From NCBI RefSeq assembly GCF_022601975.1, contig NZ_JAKVIR010000013.1:98443-162442 (forward strand): DNA of 64,000 bases, written 5' to 3'. The position numbers were made by a program, and so were the translations under genes. Each line of letters starts with the position of its first letter. Within the stretch, counting starts at the first letter, position 1. The notes under the pieces were generated by a model. It did not search any database. It was not told the origin of the DNA and worked only from the letters and a program-made list of their open reading frames with translations. This stretch comes from Pontibacter sp. E15-1 (GTDB lineage Bacteria; Bacteroidota; Bacteroidia; Cytophagales; Hymenobacteraceae). Shown here in pieces: positions 35,870-44,869 of this stretch.

Positions 35870-35900
35870 CAAATATATGTACATACATTTAATGTACAAA
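35870..35900 (-). promoter_or_regulatory. marR promoter with overlapping palindromic operator
   Basis: On the minus strand TTTG (35897-35900), 19 bases, then TATATTTG (35870-35877): an exact consensus promoter. The spacer carries ATGTACAT and TGTACATTAAATGTA palindromes. The ATG is 28 bases downstream. The same 23-base core recurs before the YceI lipoprotein gene. Confidence 0.75.
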
Positions 35901-36194
35901 CAACTCATACCGTTTATTTTTAGTTCAATCTTTCTGATTATTTAGAATGCCTTGTAAAAGTGAGAGTTATAATGGAGAGCGTATATATAAAATTTACCCT
36001 TTGGGCTGCACATGCGTGCTTTCAAAACCTGACCGTAGCTTCCCCGCAACCACCAGGCCGCGCCATGTTGCGGGCAATAGCGCTGCCATTCCCCGCAACA
36101 TGAGCTTTGTCAAAATTTTATACCCCTGGTTTCGCCTCCAAAATCAAAACTCAAACAAGCTCAGTGGCATTAGGAAGTATAAAGGGCTGAAAGC
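35901..36194. other. intergenic region with inverted repeat
   Basis: No credible gene. An 11-bp inverted repeat CATGTTGCGGG / CCCGCAACATG lies at 36064-36074 and 36092-36102. A third partial copy (CCCCGCAACCACC) is just upstream. It may be a terminator remnant or mobile-element trace. Confidence 0.45.
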
Positions 36195-37184
36195 TTATTT
36201 CAGGTAAATCATACCCTCCTGCTCCTGCACCAGTTGGAATGGCTCATTCTCCACAATCAGGAAGCCGTCCAGATCAGCGAAGTCGAAGGCGCCGCTCAGC
36301 TGCATCGCCGACCATATCCCCAGCGACGTCTCTACCATGCAGCCCAGCATCACCATCATGCCGTGCTTCCGGGCCTCCTTTAGCAGGCGCACCGCGTTCA
36401 GGTAACCACCCGCCTTCATCAGCTTGATGTTGATGCCGTGAAACTCGTTGCGCAGCAGCTCAAAATCGGCCATGTCGGTCACCGACTCGTCCGCCACCAG
36501 GGGGATCGGGCTGCTCTCCTTGATGTGGGCATAGGCGGCGGCATGCGAGGCGGGCATCGGCTGCTCCACAAACAGTACCCTGCTGGCGTCCAGGGCATGC
36601 AGAAATGTTATCAAATCGTCGGGAGTCTGCCAGCTTTCATTGCCGTCTATCACCACGCTGGCGCTTGTCGTCCGCAGTACCTCCTGCACCAGGTCCAGCC
36701 CCTGTTCCTGGTTCACTTTTACCTTCAGGCTGCGAAAGCGCCCCAGGTTGTGCGCCTGCATAAACGCTTGCACCTGCCCCGCCTCCATAATCGGTAGCGA
36801 ATAGCACGTGGCCTGCGGGCCCGGCGCGGGCTGGCCCAGCAGTTGGTGGACCGCGATGCCCTTGTGCTGGCAAAAGTAATGCAGGTAAGCCGACTCAATG
36901 GCGAACCGCAGCGCATTGACCGGGGGGTGCTCCTGCAGCAGTTGCAGCAGGTCCTCCATGCTTTTCATGTGGGCCAGGCCCGCCATCAACAGCACCTGGT
37001 ACTGCTGCAGCAGCAGGTCGGGCGTTTCGCCATAGCGGATGTTGGGGGCGGCCTCGCCAAAACCGCTGAAGGTGCCGTCGCTCACCTGCACCAGAAAATT
37101 CAGTTTCTCGTTGCTGGCATTGCGGGCAATCTTCCAGGTATACTTTAGTTTGAGGTTCAGGGCCTCAATGTGCCATGTCAGCAT
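36195..37184 (-). CDS. enolase-superfamily epimerase, probably L-Ala-D/L-Glu (dipeptide) epimerase
   Basis: 329 residues. The MLE-subgroup barrel is clear: RSLKVKVNQEQ carries the K-x-K base, VVIDGNESW the first metal Asp, FVEQPMPAS the Glu, LVADESV the third metal Asp, and NIKLMKAGG the opposite catalytic Lys. This arrangement matches dipeptide epimerases that recycle murein peptides by converting L-Ala-D-Glu to L-Ala-L-Glu. Muconate or N-succinyl amino acid activity cannot be excluded. It stands alone between two intergenic regions. It starts at an ATG with normal N-terminal length. Confidence 0.87.
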   Translation of the reverse strand: MLTWHIEALNLKLKYTWKIARNASNEKLNFLVQVSDGTFSGFGEAAPNIRYGETPDLLLQQYQVLLMAGLAHMKSMEDLLQLLQEHPPVNALRFAIESAYLHYFCQHKGIAVHQLLGQPAPGPQATCYSLPIMEAGQVQAFMQAHNLGRFRSLKVKVNQEQGLDLVQEVLRTTSASVVIDGNESWQTPDDLITFLHALDASRVLFVEQPMPASHAAAYAHIKESSPIPLVADESVTDMADFELLRNEFHGINIKLMKAGGYLNAVRLLKEARKHGMMVMLGCMVETSLGIWSAMQLSGAFDFADLDGFLIVENEPFQLVQEQEGMIYLK

Positions 37185-37296
37185 AATGCCTTGTCTTTTA
37201 AGAGTGGATCCGACAACTTAATTTGCACTTTTTTATCTTAAAAAGCTACCGTGGCCGCCAATGCTGCCGGCAAGCCCAGCCCTCAGGCCAGTATGG

Positions 37297-39438
37297 CTAT
37301 GCCTGCCCGGAGGGGTGCGGAAAGTATACCCGGAACACGGATCCCTCGCCAACGGTGCTCTCCACCTCAATTTTGCCGCCTGCGTTCTCCATGATTTTCT
37401 TGACCATGTAAAGGCCGATCCCTGTACCTTCCACGTGGTCGTGCAGGCGCTTAAACATCTTGAAGAGCTTGTGCTCCCGGGTCAGGTCCATACCCAGGCC
37501 GTTGTCCTGCACCGAGAAAACCTGAAAGGAGGCGGTGGCATAGCAGCGCACCTGTATAAGCAGCGACCGCTCCGGGGCGTGGTACTTGAGGGCGTTGGAG
37601 AGCAGGTTGTAGACGATGCTGCGCAGGTTTTTCTCTGAGAAAGAGATGGTGGGGCATGCGCTCACGTCGATGTCCAGTTCTGCCTGCACTTCCTTAATCA
37701 CAGGCACCAGGTCCGACTTTACGTCGGTTAACATGGTTTCGAGGCTAACCGGCTCCACCTGGGAGTTGTTTTCCTTCTGCAGCTTGGTGATTTCTGTCAG
37801 ATGCTCTATGGTGCGCTTAAAGCGCTGCACCGAGCCCAAAATCAGGTCCATGGTGCGCTTCATCACTTCCGTTTGCAGCGTGTCGGGACCTAGTTGGTCC
37901 ACCAGCGCCTCCATCAGCCCCTCAATATTAAGTATAGGTGCTTTCAGATCGTGCGAAGCGGTATAGATAAAGTTATCCAGGTCTACGTTGGTGCGGATGA
38001 GCTGCTCGTTTGAGGTGCCCAGGTTTGTGATGGACGACTGGAGCGCCGCGTTTGCGACCGTCAGTTCCTCGTTCAGCTGCTGGACTTGCTGGCGCGCGCG
38101 CACCTTTTCCGTGGCATCCAGGATAAAGGTCAGAATGCCCAACGTCTGGTTGCGCTCATCCATGAGCGGCTGATAAATAAAGTCTACGTACTGCTGCTCG
38201 GGCTTTCCCGTGGCAGCGTCATACAGCATGGCAGGCATCTCAACCCCGATAAAGGGCTCCCCTGATGTATATACCTTGTCCAGGAGATCAACGAAGCCCT
38301 GCTCCACAACTTCCGGGAACACCTCCGCCACCGTTCGCCCCACTTTTGTCCGGTTGCCGGACAGCTGCTGGTAGCTGGAGTTGAAAAAGGTATACCGGTG
38401 CTGCGGCCCGGTAAGGGTGGCGATGGAGGCGGGCACCTGCCCCAGAATGCGTTGCAGGAGGCTTTTTTGCTCCCGGAGCTTCTCGCGCTGGTTCTCGGTT
38501 TCCTGCAAGGCGGCTTCCAGCTGTTTGGTACGCTCCAGCACGCGGGCTTCTAGTTGCTGGTTGAGCTGCTGGACCTGCTTGCGGGCGGTTATCTGGGTGG
38601 TCACGTCGTAGGCAAATACCAGAATCCCGTCAATTTCGCCTTTCAGGTTGCGCGTGGCCTGGTATATAAAGTTATAGTAATTCTGACCCAGGGCACCGCC
38701 TGAGTTGTCGTGGTCCAGCGGCACCAGCATTTCGTGGGCATAGAAGCTTTCCCCGGTTCGGTACACCTTATCCAGATGCGCATAAAAGGGTTGCCCATCT
38801 AGTTCCGGCATGGCTTCGGCGATCGGCTTGCCCAACAGGGGCCGGTCTCCCACAAGCTGCTGGTAGGGCGGATTCACCAGTTTGAAAACATGATCAGGCC
38901 CTTCAAAAATACAAAACATCGCTGGCGCCTCCATAATCACGCGGTGGAACTTGTGGCGCTGGAGGTCGGCCTCGGCCAGGGCGGCTCTTTCGCGTTCCTG
39001 GCTTTCGCGCAGGGCAAGCTCTACCGAAGAGCGCTCGTGGTCGGCTGTGTCGGTAAAGCTCACAGCCAGGCCATTTCCGCTCCGGCGCGCCGCGATTTTG
39101 AAGAAGTTGTTGAGGCCGTCAAACTGATAGTCCACCTCGTGGCTGGCTGGCTTACCCGACAGAAAGGTATCCCGATAGAAGGAGAAAACACCTTTTTCAA
39201 GGGCATTTGGGTATAGCTGCAGAAAAGTTTTGTCGGGCCGCTCGGGCAGTTGCAGCATACGCTGGGCAGCCGCATTCACCAGAACGTATTCCAGGTCTGT
39301 TATCTCCCCGGATTTTGGGTCATATACCGGTTTAAACAAGAGAATGCCCGTAAGCGACACCTCCAGAATATTGTGTAACAGTGCTTCCGGTTGAAATGTA
39401 TCTTCAGCGTCTATAGTAAAGGCAACCGTATCAGACAT
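37297..39438 (-). CDS. cytosolic multi-PAS sensor histidine kinase
   Basis: 713 residues from the ATG at 39438 (MSDTVAFTIDAEDTF); a longer open frame upstream lacks domain character. Three PAS domains lie at about 15-130, 165-290 and 320-445. They are joined by helical segments rich in Gln/Leu (QQVQQLNQQLEARVLE). HisKA follows with FIYTASHDLKAPILNIEGL (phospho-accepting His near 515). The HATPase domain has NLLSNALKYH, VQDNGLGMD and GTGIGLYMVKKI. No membrane segment is present, so it should sense an internal cue. No response regulator is adjacent. Confidence 0.92.
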   Translation of the reverse strand: MSDTVAFTIDAEDTFQPEALLHNILEVSLTGILLFKPVYDPKSGEITDLEYVLVNAAAQRMLQLPERPDKTFLQLYPNALEKGVFSFYRDTFLSGKPASHEVDYQFDGLNNFFKIAARRSGNGLAVSFTDTADHERSSVELALRESQERERAALAEADLQRHKFHRVIMEAPAMFCIFEGPDHVFKLVNPPYQQLVGDRPLLGKPIAEAMPELDGQPFYAHLDKVYRTGESFYAHEMLVPLDHDNSGGALGQNYYNFIYQATRNLKGEIDGILVFAYDVTTQITARKQVQQLNQQLEARVLERTKQLEAALQETENQREKLREQKSLLQRILGQVPASIATLTGPQHRYTFFNSSYQQLSGNRTKVGRTVAEVFPEVVEQGFVDLLDKVYTSGEPFIGVEMPAMLYDAATGKPEQQYVDFIYQPLMDERNQTLGILTFILDATEKVRARQQVQQLNEELTVANAALQSSITNLGTSNEQLIRTNVDLDNFIYTASHDLKAPILNIEGLMEALVDQLGPDTLQTEVMKRTMDLILGSVQRFKRTIEHLTEITKLQKENNSQVEPVSLETMLTDVKSDLVPVIKEVQAELDIDVSACPTISFSEKNLRSIVYNLLSNALKYHAPERSLLIQVRCYATASFQVFSVQDNGLGMDLTREHKLFKMFKRLHDHVEGTGIGLYMVKKIMENAGGKIEVESTVGEGSVFRVYFPHPSGQA

Positions 39439-39730
39439 GCGAATATGATAAAAATAAGTAAGCTTGTAGTCAGGATGCCAAGATAGGCATACTGATTGAA
39501 TTTTCCTGAAACAGGTTTCTTGTTGTCTCCGGCCAATTGCTACGCGAATCCCGTCAAAAAGTAAATTTCCAGGGGAAAAAGTCTCGTAAAGTGCTTCTGT
39601 GAAAACTTGGGGAAAAGGCAAAATCAGTGACTTGATGCCACACACAGCCATTGCTGTGCTTATACTACTCTCAATTAGAATTTGCACAGTCAAATTTGAC
39701 GTTACGCAAGAGAGCCGCGCAGTTCGTAAA

Positions 39731-39906
39731 AGTCCCCCTTGGGGGTAGGGGCCCTCGACGAAGAAGGTGGCAGGGGGATGAGAGGCGGCCGGGAGTACCT
39801 TTCGTGCTCTTGCTTGATGAGAAACAGCTTCTAAAATATTTCACAGTAGACTCTACGCAGGGGGTGTCATCCCCCTAACCCCCTTCAAAGGGGGACGAAT
39901 GAGGGC
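39731..39906. repeat. inverted CCCCCTT/GGGGG intergenic repeat pair
   Basis: The left copy (39731-39781) reads AGTCCCCCTT then GGGGGTAGGGGCCCT and ends in GGGGGATGA. The right copy (39861-39900) is its approximate reverse complement, TCATCCCCCTAACCCCCTT then AAAGGGGGAC. The string GGGGTAGGGGCCCT recurs at 54481-54494. It looks like a dispersed intergenic repeat family. Confidence 0.55.
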
Positions 39907-39958
39907 ATGGCGTAACAGCAAGTAATAAACACTGCACGAAAATACTTTAATACGCTAA

Positions 39959-40089
39959 GAAGCTGTTTTAAAACCTATTCGAGAGCTATTTTAGAAACAG
40001 AGACTATAATCATAAAGGCCATTTCTGCGGCATTTAACCACTTTTAAGGATTTCTACTTTCCCGCTTGAATAGGTTTTAAAACAGCTTC
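39959..40089. mobile_element. 131-bp MITE-like element with 22-bp terminal inverted repeats
   Basis: GAAGCTGTTTTAAAACCTAT (plus TC) at 39959-39980 is perfectly inverted at 40068-40089. Both ends are flanked by TAA (39956-39958 and 40090-40092), a 3-base target duplication as made by IS5-group transposases. The 87-base interior has no gene. It is probably mobilised by a transposase encoded elsewhere. Confidence 0.75.
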
Positions 40090-40387
40090 TAAGTCCATTC
40101 GATATTGGTATTATCCTGCAGAAACCGGGTACAGGATGCAAGGCGTACAGCACGAAAAAACTGGATGGATTCGACCCTGGAACTCAGTTTTAGGGAAATC
40201 AGCAGCCTTTGTTTCGTTAAATCCGGCGCTGGCGATCAGGTATAAACCTAGCTGATCCGTTGCTGCCTCCGGCCATACCCCCTATGCGCCATTAGGTATA
40301 GAAAGCGGCATGTTGTAAAAGAAATCAGGCTACCGCAACTTAGTTTATTTATATCGGTATAAGTCATCCCCGGAAAAAGGTATCCAT

Positions 40388-40819
40388 ATGCAGGTGTTTT
40401 CTACCACATCAGACAGTAAAGAAGAACTGGCCAGCCTCAGTAAAAGGCTGATGGCGCTTGCGCTGGATGTGCTGCTCATCCTGGCTTTGGTCGGCATCGC
40501 GGACATGCTTACGTTTAGCAGCGATGACCAGGCGCTGCTGTTAAAGCCCGAGCGCCTGCTGCATCTGCTGCTGGGCTGGCTTTACTTTGCGGGTGCCGAG
40601 AGCTGCACCTGCCAGGGCACGCTGGGCAAGTACCTGCTTGGCTTGCGGGTGACTTCCGCCACGGGGCAGCGCATCGGTTTCAAGGCGGCCAGCGTGCGCT
40701 ATTTCGCCAAGCCCATCACCCTCCTCACTGTCCTGCTGCGGTTCCTTTCCAACGGCACGCCCAACACGGGCATTCCCTTCCATGACGCCCTTTCGAAAAG
40801 CAGAGTCGTGTTACGGTAA
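40388..40819 (+). CDS. RDD family membrane protein
   Basis: 143 residues. LSKRLMALALDVLLILAL near the start contains the Arg and Asp of the RDD motif. Three hydrophobic segments follow, and GTLGKYLLGLRVTSATGQRIGF is the conserved central loop. RDD proteins are small multi-pass membrane proteins, some with sodium/proton antiport activity, but most have no assigned role. Its last 9 bases overlap the end of the convergent DUF389 gene. Confidence 0.88.
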   Translation: MQVFSTTSDSKEELASLSKRLMALALDVLLILALVGIADMLTFSSDDQALLLKPERLLHLLLGWLYFAGAESCTCQGTLGKYLLGLRVTSATGQRIGFKAASVRYFAKPITLLTVLLRFLSNGTPNTGIPFHDALSKSRVVLR

Positions 40820-42094
40820 GCTCGGTTTGTTGCCCTCGTAATCCAGCACTGTGATACTGAACATGGGATCGGCGTTAAAGTGCTTTTCTTTGATGCGCTT
40901 GTAAAGCAGTGCGCTCACCTGTGCCTTCACCTGCTCGGCTGTGCGGGAAGGGTTGCGGTTGTAGAGGTATAGCTCGCAGATGACGGGGTTCAGGTCGGGC
41001 AGCGTGCCGCGCGTGAAGCGCGCGTTTACCTCAATGGCCTCCACGTCCTCCATTTCGCTGAGCGCCTTATGCATGACCTCGGTGATCTGCGTGTTCAGGC
41101 TGGATTTCTGAAGTCCCGGCTGGCTGGAGAACTGCCAGTACAGAAGCCCCGCCAGCACCAGCACCGACACGCCCAAACTCAGCCGGAACACGTTCTCCTG
41201 CCCATCGGCGAAGCGCACTCCTTTCACCGTTACCTTGCCCATATACCGAAACACCAGCGCTGCCGACAGCTGTATACCCGCCAACTGCAGGATCAGCAGA
41301 AAAACGCCGCTCCGGATCAGCTGCCAGTTGCCAAAGTGGAGCGCCATCCCGATCAGGCCGGTGGGCGGGGCCAGCGAGGCCGCCACCAGCATCCCCACCG
41401 CCGCCCCGGACACGAGGCTGTCGCGCTCCGACTGAATGAGGTTTATACCCCCTGCCACACCCGCCACCAGGGGCAGCAGCACCGAAAGCTGAGAGACCTG
41501 GCTTACGGCCACCATCATCGGCGTGGCATGCTGCTGATCTACGAACAGCGAGAGCAGGTAGGCTACCAGCACGCCCGTGCCGATGGCCATGAAATAGCGC
41601 AGCAGACTGCGCTTCAGTAGCGCTGTTTTGCCGGAGGCTGCGGCTAGCGCGGCGTTCATGGCCGGGCCGGCGAAAGGGGCCACCAGCATGGCGGCCACCA
41701 GCAGATAGCTCGTGCCGGTATACAGGCCCACCCATACCAGTATGGCGCCAGCCACCGAGTACACCAGCAGGCCGGTTTTGGATCCCACGCTTTGCAAACC
41801 TCCCAGGAATATCTCGATTGGGCTGCGGTAGGTCACGTCTGTCACCTGGTCGGGGGCATCGCCCTGCGGCGGGTAGAGCGTGATAAAACCGCGGGGCGCC
41901 AGGTTGATCTCAGCGTCCTCGAGGTGATCTATACTGGCGATGAACTGGCTGACATTGCTGTTACTCAGGTATACCGTCACCAGGTCGGCAGTCACGGCCT
42001 CCTGCACGCTTATGTTTTTCCCGTTGAGCTCCCGGGCCTTCTCTTTCACTTCCGCTCCTTTTCCTGTTGGTACTTTTATGGTTAATTGGCGCAT
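40811..42094 (-). CDS. DUF389 / TIGR00341 family membrane protein
   Basis: 427 residues from the ATG at 42094. An N-terminal cytosolic ferredoxin-like domain (about 1-95, MRQLTIKVPTGKGAEV) is followed by a DUF389 membrane domain with about six segments: SYLLVAAMLVAPFAGPAMN, VSQLSVLLPLVAGVAGGI and ASLAPPTGLIGMAL are characteristic. A C-terminal cytosolic domain completes it. The family has no firm function; it has been linked to ion or stress physiology. A terminator separates it from the upstream phosphatase gene. Confidence 0.87.
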   Translation of the reverse strand: MRQLTIKVPTGKGAEVKEKARELNGKNISVQEAVTADLVTVYLSNSNVSQFIASIDHLEDAEINLAPRGFITLYPPQGDAPDQVTDVTYRSPIEIFLGGLQSVGSKTGLLVYSVAGAILVWVGLYTGTSYLLVAAMLVAPFAGPAMNAALAAASGKTALLKRSLLRYFMAIGTGVLVAYLLSLFVDQQHATPMMVAVSQVSQLSVLLPLVAGVAGGINLIQSERDSLVSGAAVGMLVAASLAPPTGLIGMALHFGNWQLIRSGVFLLILQLAGIQLSAALVFRYMGKVTVKGVRFADGQENVFRLSLGVSVLVLAGLLYWQFSSQPGLQKSSLNTQITEVMHKALSEMEDVEAIEVNARFTRGTLPDLNPVICELYLYNRNPSRTAEQVKAQVSALLYKRIKEKHFNADPMFSITVLDYEGNKPSLP

Positions 42095-42152
42095 ACAATT
42101 TCTGGCTTTAGCACTTCCTACGGCTCTGGCAAGCGTTGGTCTATCTGTAAAA

Positions 42153-42191
42153 GGAGCCGCCCCTGCGGCACAAGGCAACAGGGGCGGCTCC
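42153..42191 (-). terminator. terminator after the histidine phosphatase gene
   Basis: 13-bp GC-rich arms (GGAGCCGCCCCTG, inverted) with a 13-base loop are followed on the minus strand by TTTTAC. It lies between the phosphatase stop and the DUF389 start. Confidence 0.87.
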
Positions 42192-42216
42192 AAAACGGAA
42201 GGCAATGACAGCGCTT

Positions 42217-42792
42217 TTACTTGCTGGCTGCCCCAAAATGGCTCGTCTCCACGGTGGGTGCGCCTGTGGCGGGCACGGTCAGTTTAAAGAGAAAGTCGTA
42301 GGAGCTGTCGAGGATGGTAGGCACGGGTCGGTTCGCCCCAAAGGCCTCCACAATCGGCAGCACCGTGTTGGAGTGGCCCGCAATCACCACCGTCTCCCCC
42401 CGGTGCTTTTCCAGTATCTTTTCCTTCAGGCTATTAAAGTCGTGCGCCTCATACTCCTCCAGCGCCAGCTGACGGGCTTCGGCCAAGGGCTTCAGCGTGT
42501 TCTGGGTGCGGATGTACTTGGTAGTATACAGCGCCCCTACCTCCTGCCCCTGCAGCGTGGCGCGCAGGGCCTCGGCCCGCTCCACCCCTGCCGGGGTCAG
42601 GCCAGGGTCCTCGTTTTTTGGGTCAGAGACGTCTTTTTCGGCATGGCGCACCACATAGATCACGGTAGGGCTGGCGATTGCCCCCTGGCCCGACTCGGCC
42701 GCCATCGCCTCGTTTGCCGGGTTGCTGCGGCAGGCTACGCTGAGCATCAGCAGGAGCGCAAAGCACAGTTTTAAGAGTAGGTGTAATTTCAT
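42217..42792 (-). CDS. histidine phosphatase superfamily lipoprotein (SixA/PhoE type)
   Basis: 191 residues from the ATG at 42792. The lipobox LMLSVAC places a lipidated Cys near 21. VIYVVRHAEKDVSDP holds the phospho-accepting His and RHAEK motif; VVIAGHSNTVLPIVEAFG holds the second catalytic His. SixA-type enzymes remove phosphate from phosphohistidine, but exported lipoprotein forms may act on small phosphoesters. It follows a PAP2 phosphatase gene by about 60 bases and may be cotranscribed with it. Confidence 0.9.
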   Translation of the reverse strand: MKLHLLLKLCFALLLMLSVACRSNPANEAMAAESGQGAIASPTVIYVVRHAEKDVSDPKNEDPGLTPAGVERAEALRATLQGQEVGALYTTKYIRTQNTLKPLAEARQLALEEYEAHDFNSLKEKILEKHRGETVVIAGHSNTVLPIVEAFGANRPVPTILDSSYDFLFKLTVPATGAPTVETSHFGAASK

Positions 42793-42855
42793 ACGCATCG
42801 GTTGGTTGAGGTGGAGTGTTTCGGTTTGCAAGACAAGATACAAAAAGTTAATCTT

Positions 42856-43545
42856 TTAGTCTTGCTTGATTTGCCTCACAAACCTACCCTCGATTTTGCG
42901 CAGCAGGTATACCGACAGGATCAGCCAGAGCAGCCCCATTGCGTAGCCGGCCAGCACATCGGTGGCATAGTGCACTTTCAGGTAAACGCGGCTGTAGCCG
43001 ATGAGCAGGAGCAGCAGGCTGAGCAGGATGGTAATCACCCAGCGCCATACCCGCGAGGCCACAGTTTGCCACACGATGTAGATGAGCAAGCCATAGAAGG
43101 AGCCCCCAATCATGGCGTGGCCACTGGGGAAACTGAGCCCCGACTGCTCCAGCAGGGCAATGGCCGGGCGTGGGCGCTCGAAATAGCGCTTCATGGCCTG
43201 GTTCAGCAGGGTGCTGGTCAGGGAGATCAGCAGCACCTTGAGGCCATACCAGCGCAGCCGCTCAAAAAAAGAGAACACCAACACCACCAGCGGGGGCACT
43301 ACCATCAGGTACTCGGCGGAAGCGAAGAAAGAGATGACTTTCATTACCCGTGTGGTTTGGGGCGAGGCATGGCTGCTGGCAAACCGGAAAAGCATCTCGT
43401 CCAAAACGGTGTCGCGGGCCACAAACACGGTATTGGCCATAAACAGGAAAAGCAGCAGGCACCCGACAAAAGCCAGCCACAGCACGGCCGCCTCCACGGT
43501 GAGCAGGGCCAACAGGCGAAAAAACAATTTAGTCAGGCGCTCCAT
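42856..43545 (-). CDS. PAP2 family membrane phosphatase (copy 1)
   Basis: 229 residues, six membrane segments. The three phosphatase motifs are complete: KRYFERPRP (K-x6-RP), PSGHAMIGGSF, and SRVYLKVHYATDVLAG. Related enzymes dephosphorylate undecaprenyl pyrophosphate, lipid A or phosphatidate at the outer face of the inner membrane. It lies next to a two-component system and opposite an ArnC/ArnT-like operon, which supports a role in lipid carrier recycling or lipid A modification. A close relative is encoded at 51668-52381. Confidence 0.92.
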   Translation of the reverse strand: MERLTKLFFRLLALLTVEAAVLWLAFVGCLLLFLFMANTVFVARDTVLDEMLFRFASSHASPQTTRVMKVISFFASAEYLMVVPPLVVLVFSFFERLRWYGLKVLLISLTSTLLNQAMKRYFERPRPAIALLEQSGLSFPSGHAMIGGSFYGLLIYIVWQTVASRVWRWVITILLSLLLLLIGYSRVYLKVHYATDVLAGYAMGLLWLILSVYLLRKIEGRFVRQIKQD

Positions 43546-43627
43546 CTTTCAGAGAGAGTGTACGCACCGCTGGCCGCGCCCGTTTATAGCGCGTCGCTTT
43601 CCTGGCCCCAAGCCTGAGGGCAGGGCG

Positions 43628-44869
43628 TTACCGGAACCGGATGGTGAACCGGTGCTGCCCCTCTTCATAGCCATAATCAGGCACCCAGGCGTGCATCCTG
43701 CAGATCTCGAACACGATGGCCAGGCCAAGGCCAGTGGTTTCGGGGCGGGCATGGCTCCGCTTGAAACGGTCGAACAGCTGCCCGGGCGGGAAATCAAGCG
43801 GCTCCCCGGAGTTGGTGACCGTGAAGCCCCCGGCTGACAGGGTGGCCGTTGCCATACCGTCCTGGGGTGTATACCGCAACGCGTTCGACAGCAGGTTTGA
43901 GACCAGCACCCCGCTCAGGTACTGCTGCGCAGCCAGCTCCACGGGCATCAGGTCTACCTCCAGCAGGATGCCGCGCATGGCAAAAAGCTCCCCCATCAGG
44001 TCCACGTGCTCCTGCACCACCGCGCTAAAATCCACCGGTTGGATGTCCTGGAAGGCGCGGTTATCCAGCTTGGCCAGCAGCAGCAGGTTTTTGTTCATGC
44101 GCGTAAGCCGGTCTACGCCCACCTTGGCATGCACAATGTGCTCCGACATCTCTTCGCTCATGGGGTACTGGGCCAGCCTGTCCAGCTTCGACCGGATGAT
44201 GGCCAGGGGCGTCTGGATCTCGTGCGAGGCGTTCTCGGTAAACTCCCGCAGCGCCCTATACTCTTGCCGGCTGCGGGTGGCCATTTCCTCCAGCACCTCC
44301 TTCAGCTCGCTGAACTCCCGGATACCCGTGTCGTGGAGCTGCAGCGGTGCCGCCGCACTGACCGAGAACCCCTGCAGCCGCCGGAGGTTCTCGAAGAAAG
44401 GGTGCCAGATGGTTCTGGTCAGGAAATAGTTAATGGCGGCCCCGGCGATGCCCAGGAGCAGCCCCATCAGCAAAAAAACCACCAGTATGGTGGTATAGTA
44501 CTGGCTCCAGCCCATGTATGCGTCCATGACCGTGATCTTGAAAAACCTGCCATTGACGGGGTGCACGTCCGTGTAATAGTAGTAGTCCTCGGCGCTGCGC
44601 TGCACCTGGTCATACACCAGCGTGTCGCCGAAAACCCTTTTGCGCGTGGCGGCTTCGGGCGGCACCTCCACAATGGTGGTGAGCGGGATGTGCGAATGCT
44701 CCCCTGCCGCCAGGTCTTCGGCGATGAGCTCTGCCTGCAGGGCCAGTTCCTCCTCCATCTCGTCGCGCACGCTCGCCTGCAGGATGAGGAACAGCGCGAA
44801 CCCCGCCAGCAGCAGGATCAGGGCGGTGGCGGCAACGTAGAGGCGGGTTGTCTTCTGCAGCAGGGTCAT
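43628..44869 (-). CDS. two-component sensor histidine kinase
   Basis: 413 residues from the ATG at 44869, which overlaps the response-regulator stop as ATGA. Two membrane segments (about 8-28 and 140-165) bound a periplasmic domain of about 110 residues rich in acidic residues. A HAMP-like linker leads to HisKA FTENASHEIQTPLAIIRSKL (His near 228) and the HATPase motifs NLLSNALRY and TTGLGLAIVFEICRMH. Acidic periplasmic loops resemble PmrB/PhoQ sensors of cations or peptides, but that is analogy. It forms a pair with the gene upstream. Confidence 0.93.
   Translation of the reverse strand: MTLLQKTTRLYVAATALILLLAGFALFLILQASVRDEMEEELALQAELIAEDLAAGEHSHIPLTTIVEVPPEAATRKRVFGDTLVYDQVQRSAEDYYYYTDVHPVNGRFFKITVMDAYMGWSQYYTTILVVFLLMGLLLGIAGAAINYFLTRTIWHPFFENLRRLQGFSVSAAAPLQLHDTGIREFSELKEVLEEMATRSRQEYRALREFTENASHEIQTPLAIIRSKLDRLAQYPMSEEMSEHIVHAKVGVDRLTRMNKNLLLLAKLDNRAFQDIQPVDFSAVVQEHVDLMGELFAMRGILLEVDLMPVELAAQQYLSGVLVSNLLSNALRYTPQDGMATATLSAGGFTVTNSGEPLDFPPGQLFDRFKRSHARPETTGLGLAIVFEICRMHAWVPDYGYEEGQHRFTIRFR

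Larger units (their letters stand above)
39439..40387. other. 949-base gene-free region with repeats and a MITE-like element
   Basis: No protein-coding gene is supported; short open frames here have no features. It contains an inverted pair of CCCCCT-rich repeats (39731-39906) and a 131-bp element with terminal inverted repeats (39959-40089). The rest, 40100-40387, is anonymous sequence leading to the RDD gene. Confidence 0.6.

Noticed and set aside
35947..36207. 86-codon frame between marR and the epimerase gene
   Set aside because: It spans an inverted repeat, overlaps the end of the epimerase gene and has no recognisable composition.
39439..39693. Longer N-terminus for the PAS histidine kinase
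   Set aside because: The 85 extra codons show no domain character; the ATG at 39438 starts just before the first PAS domain.
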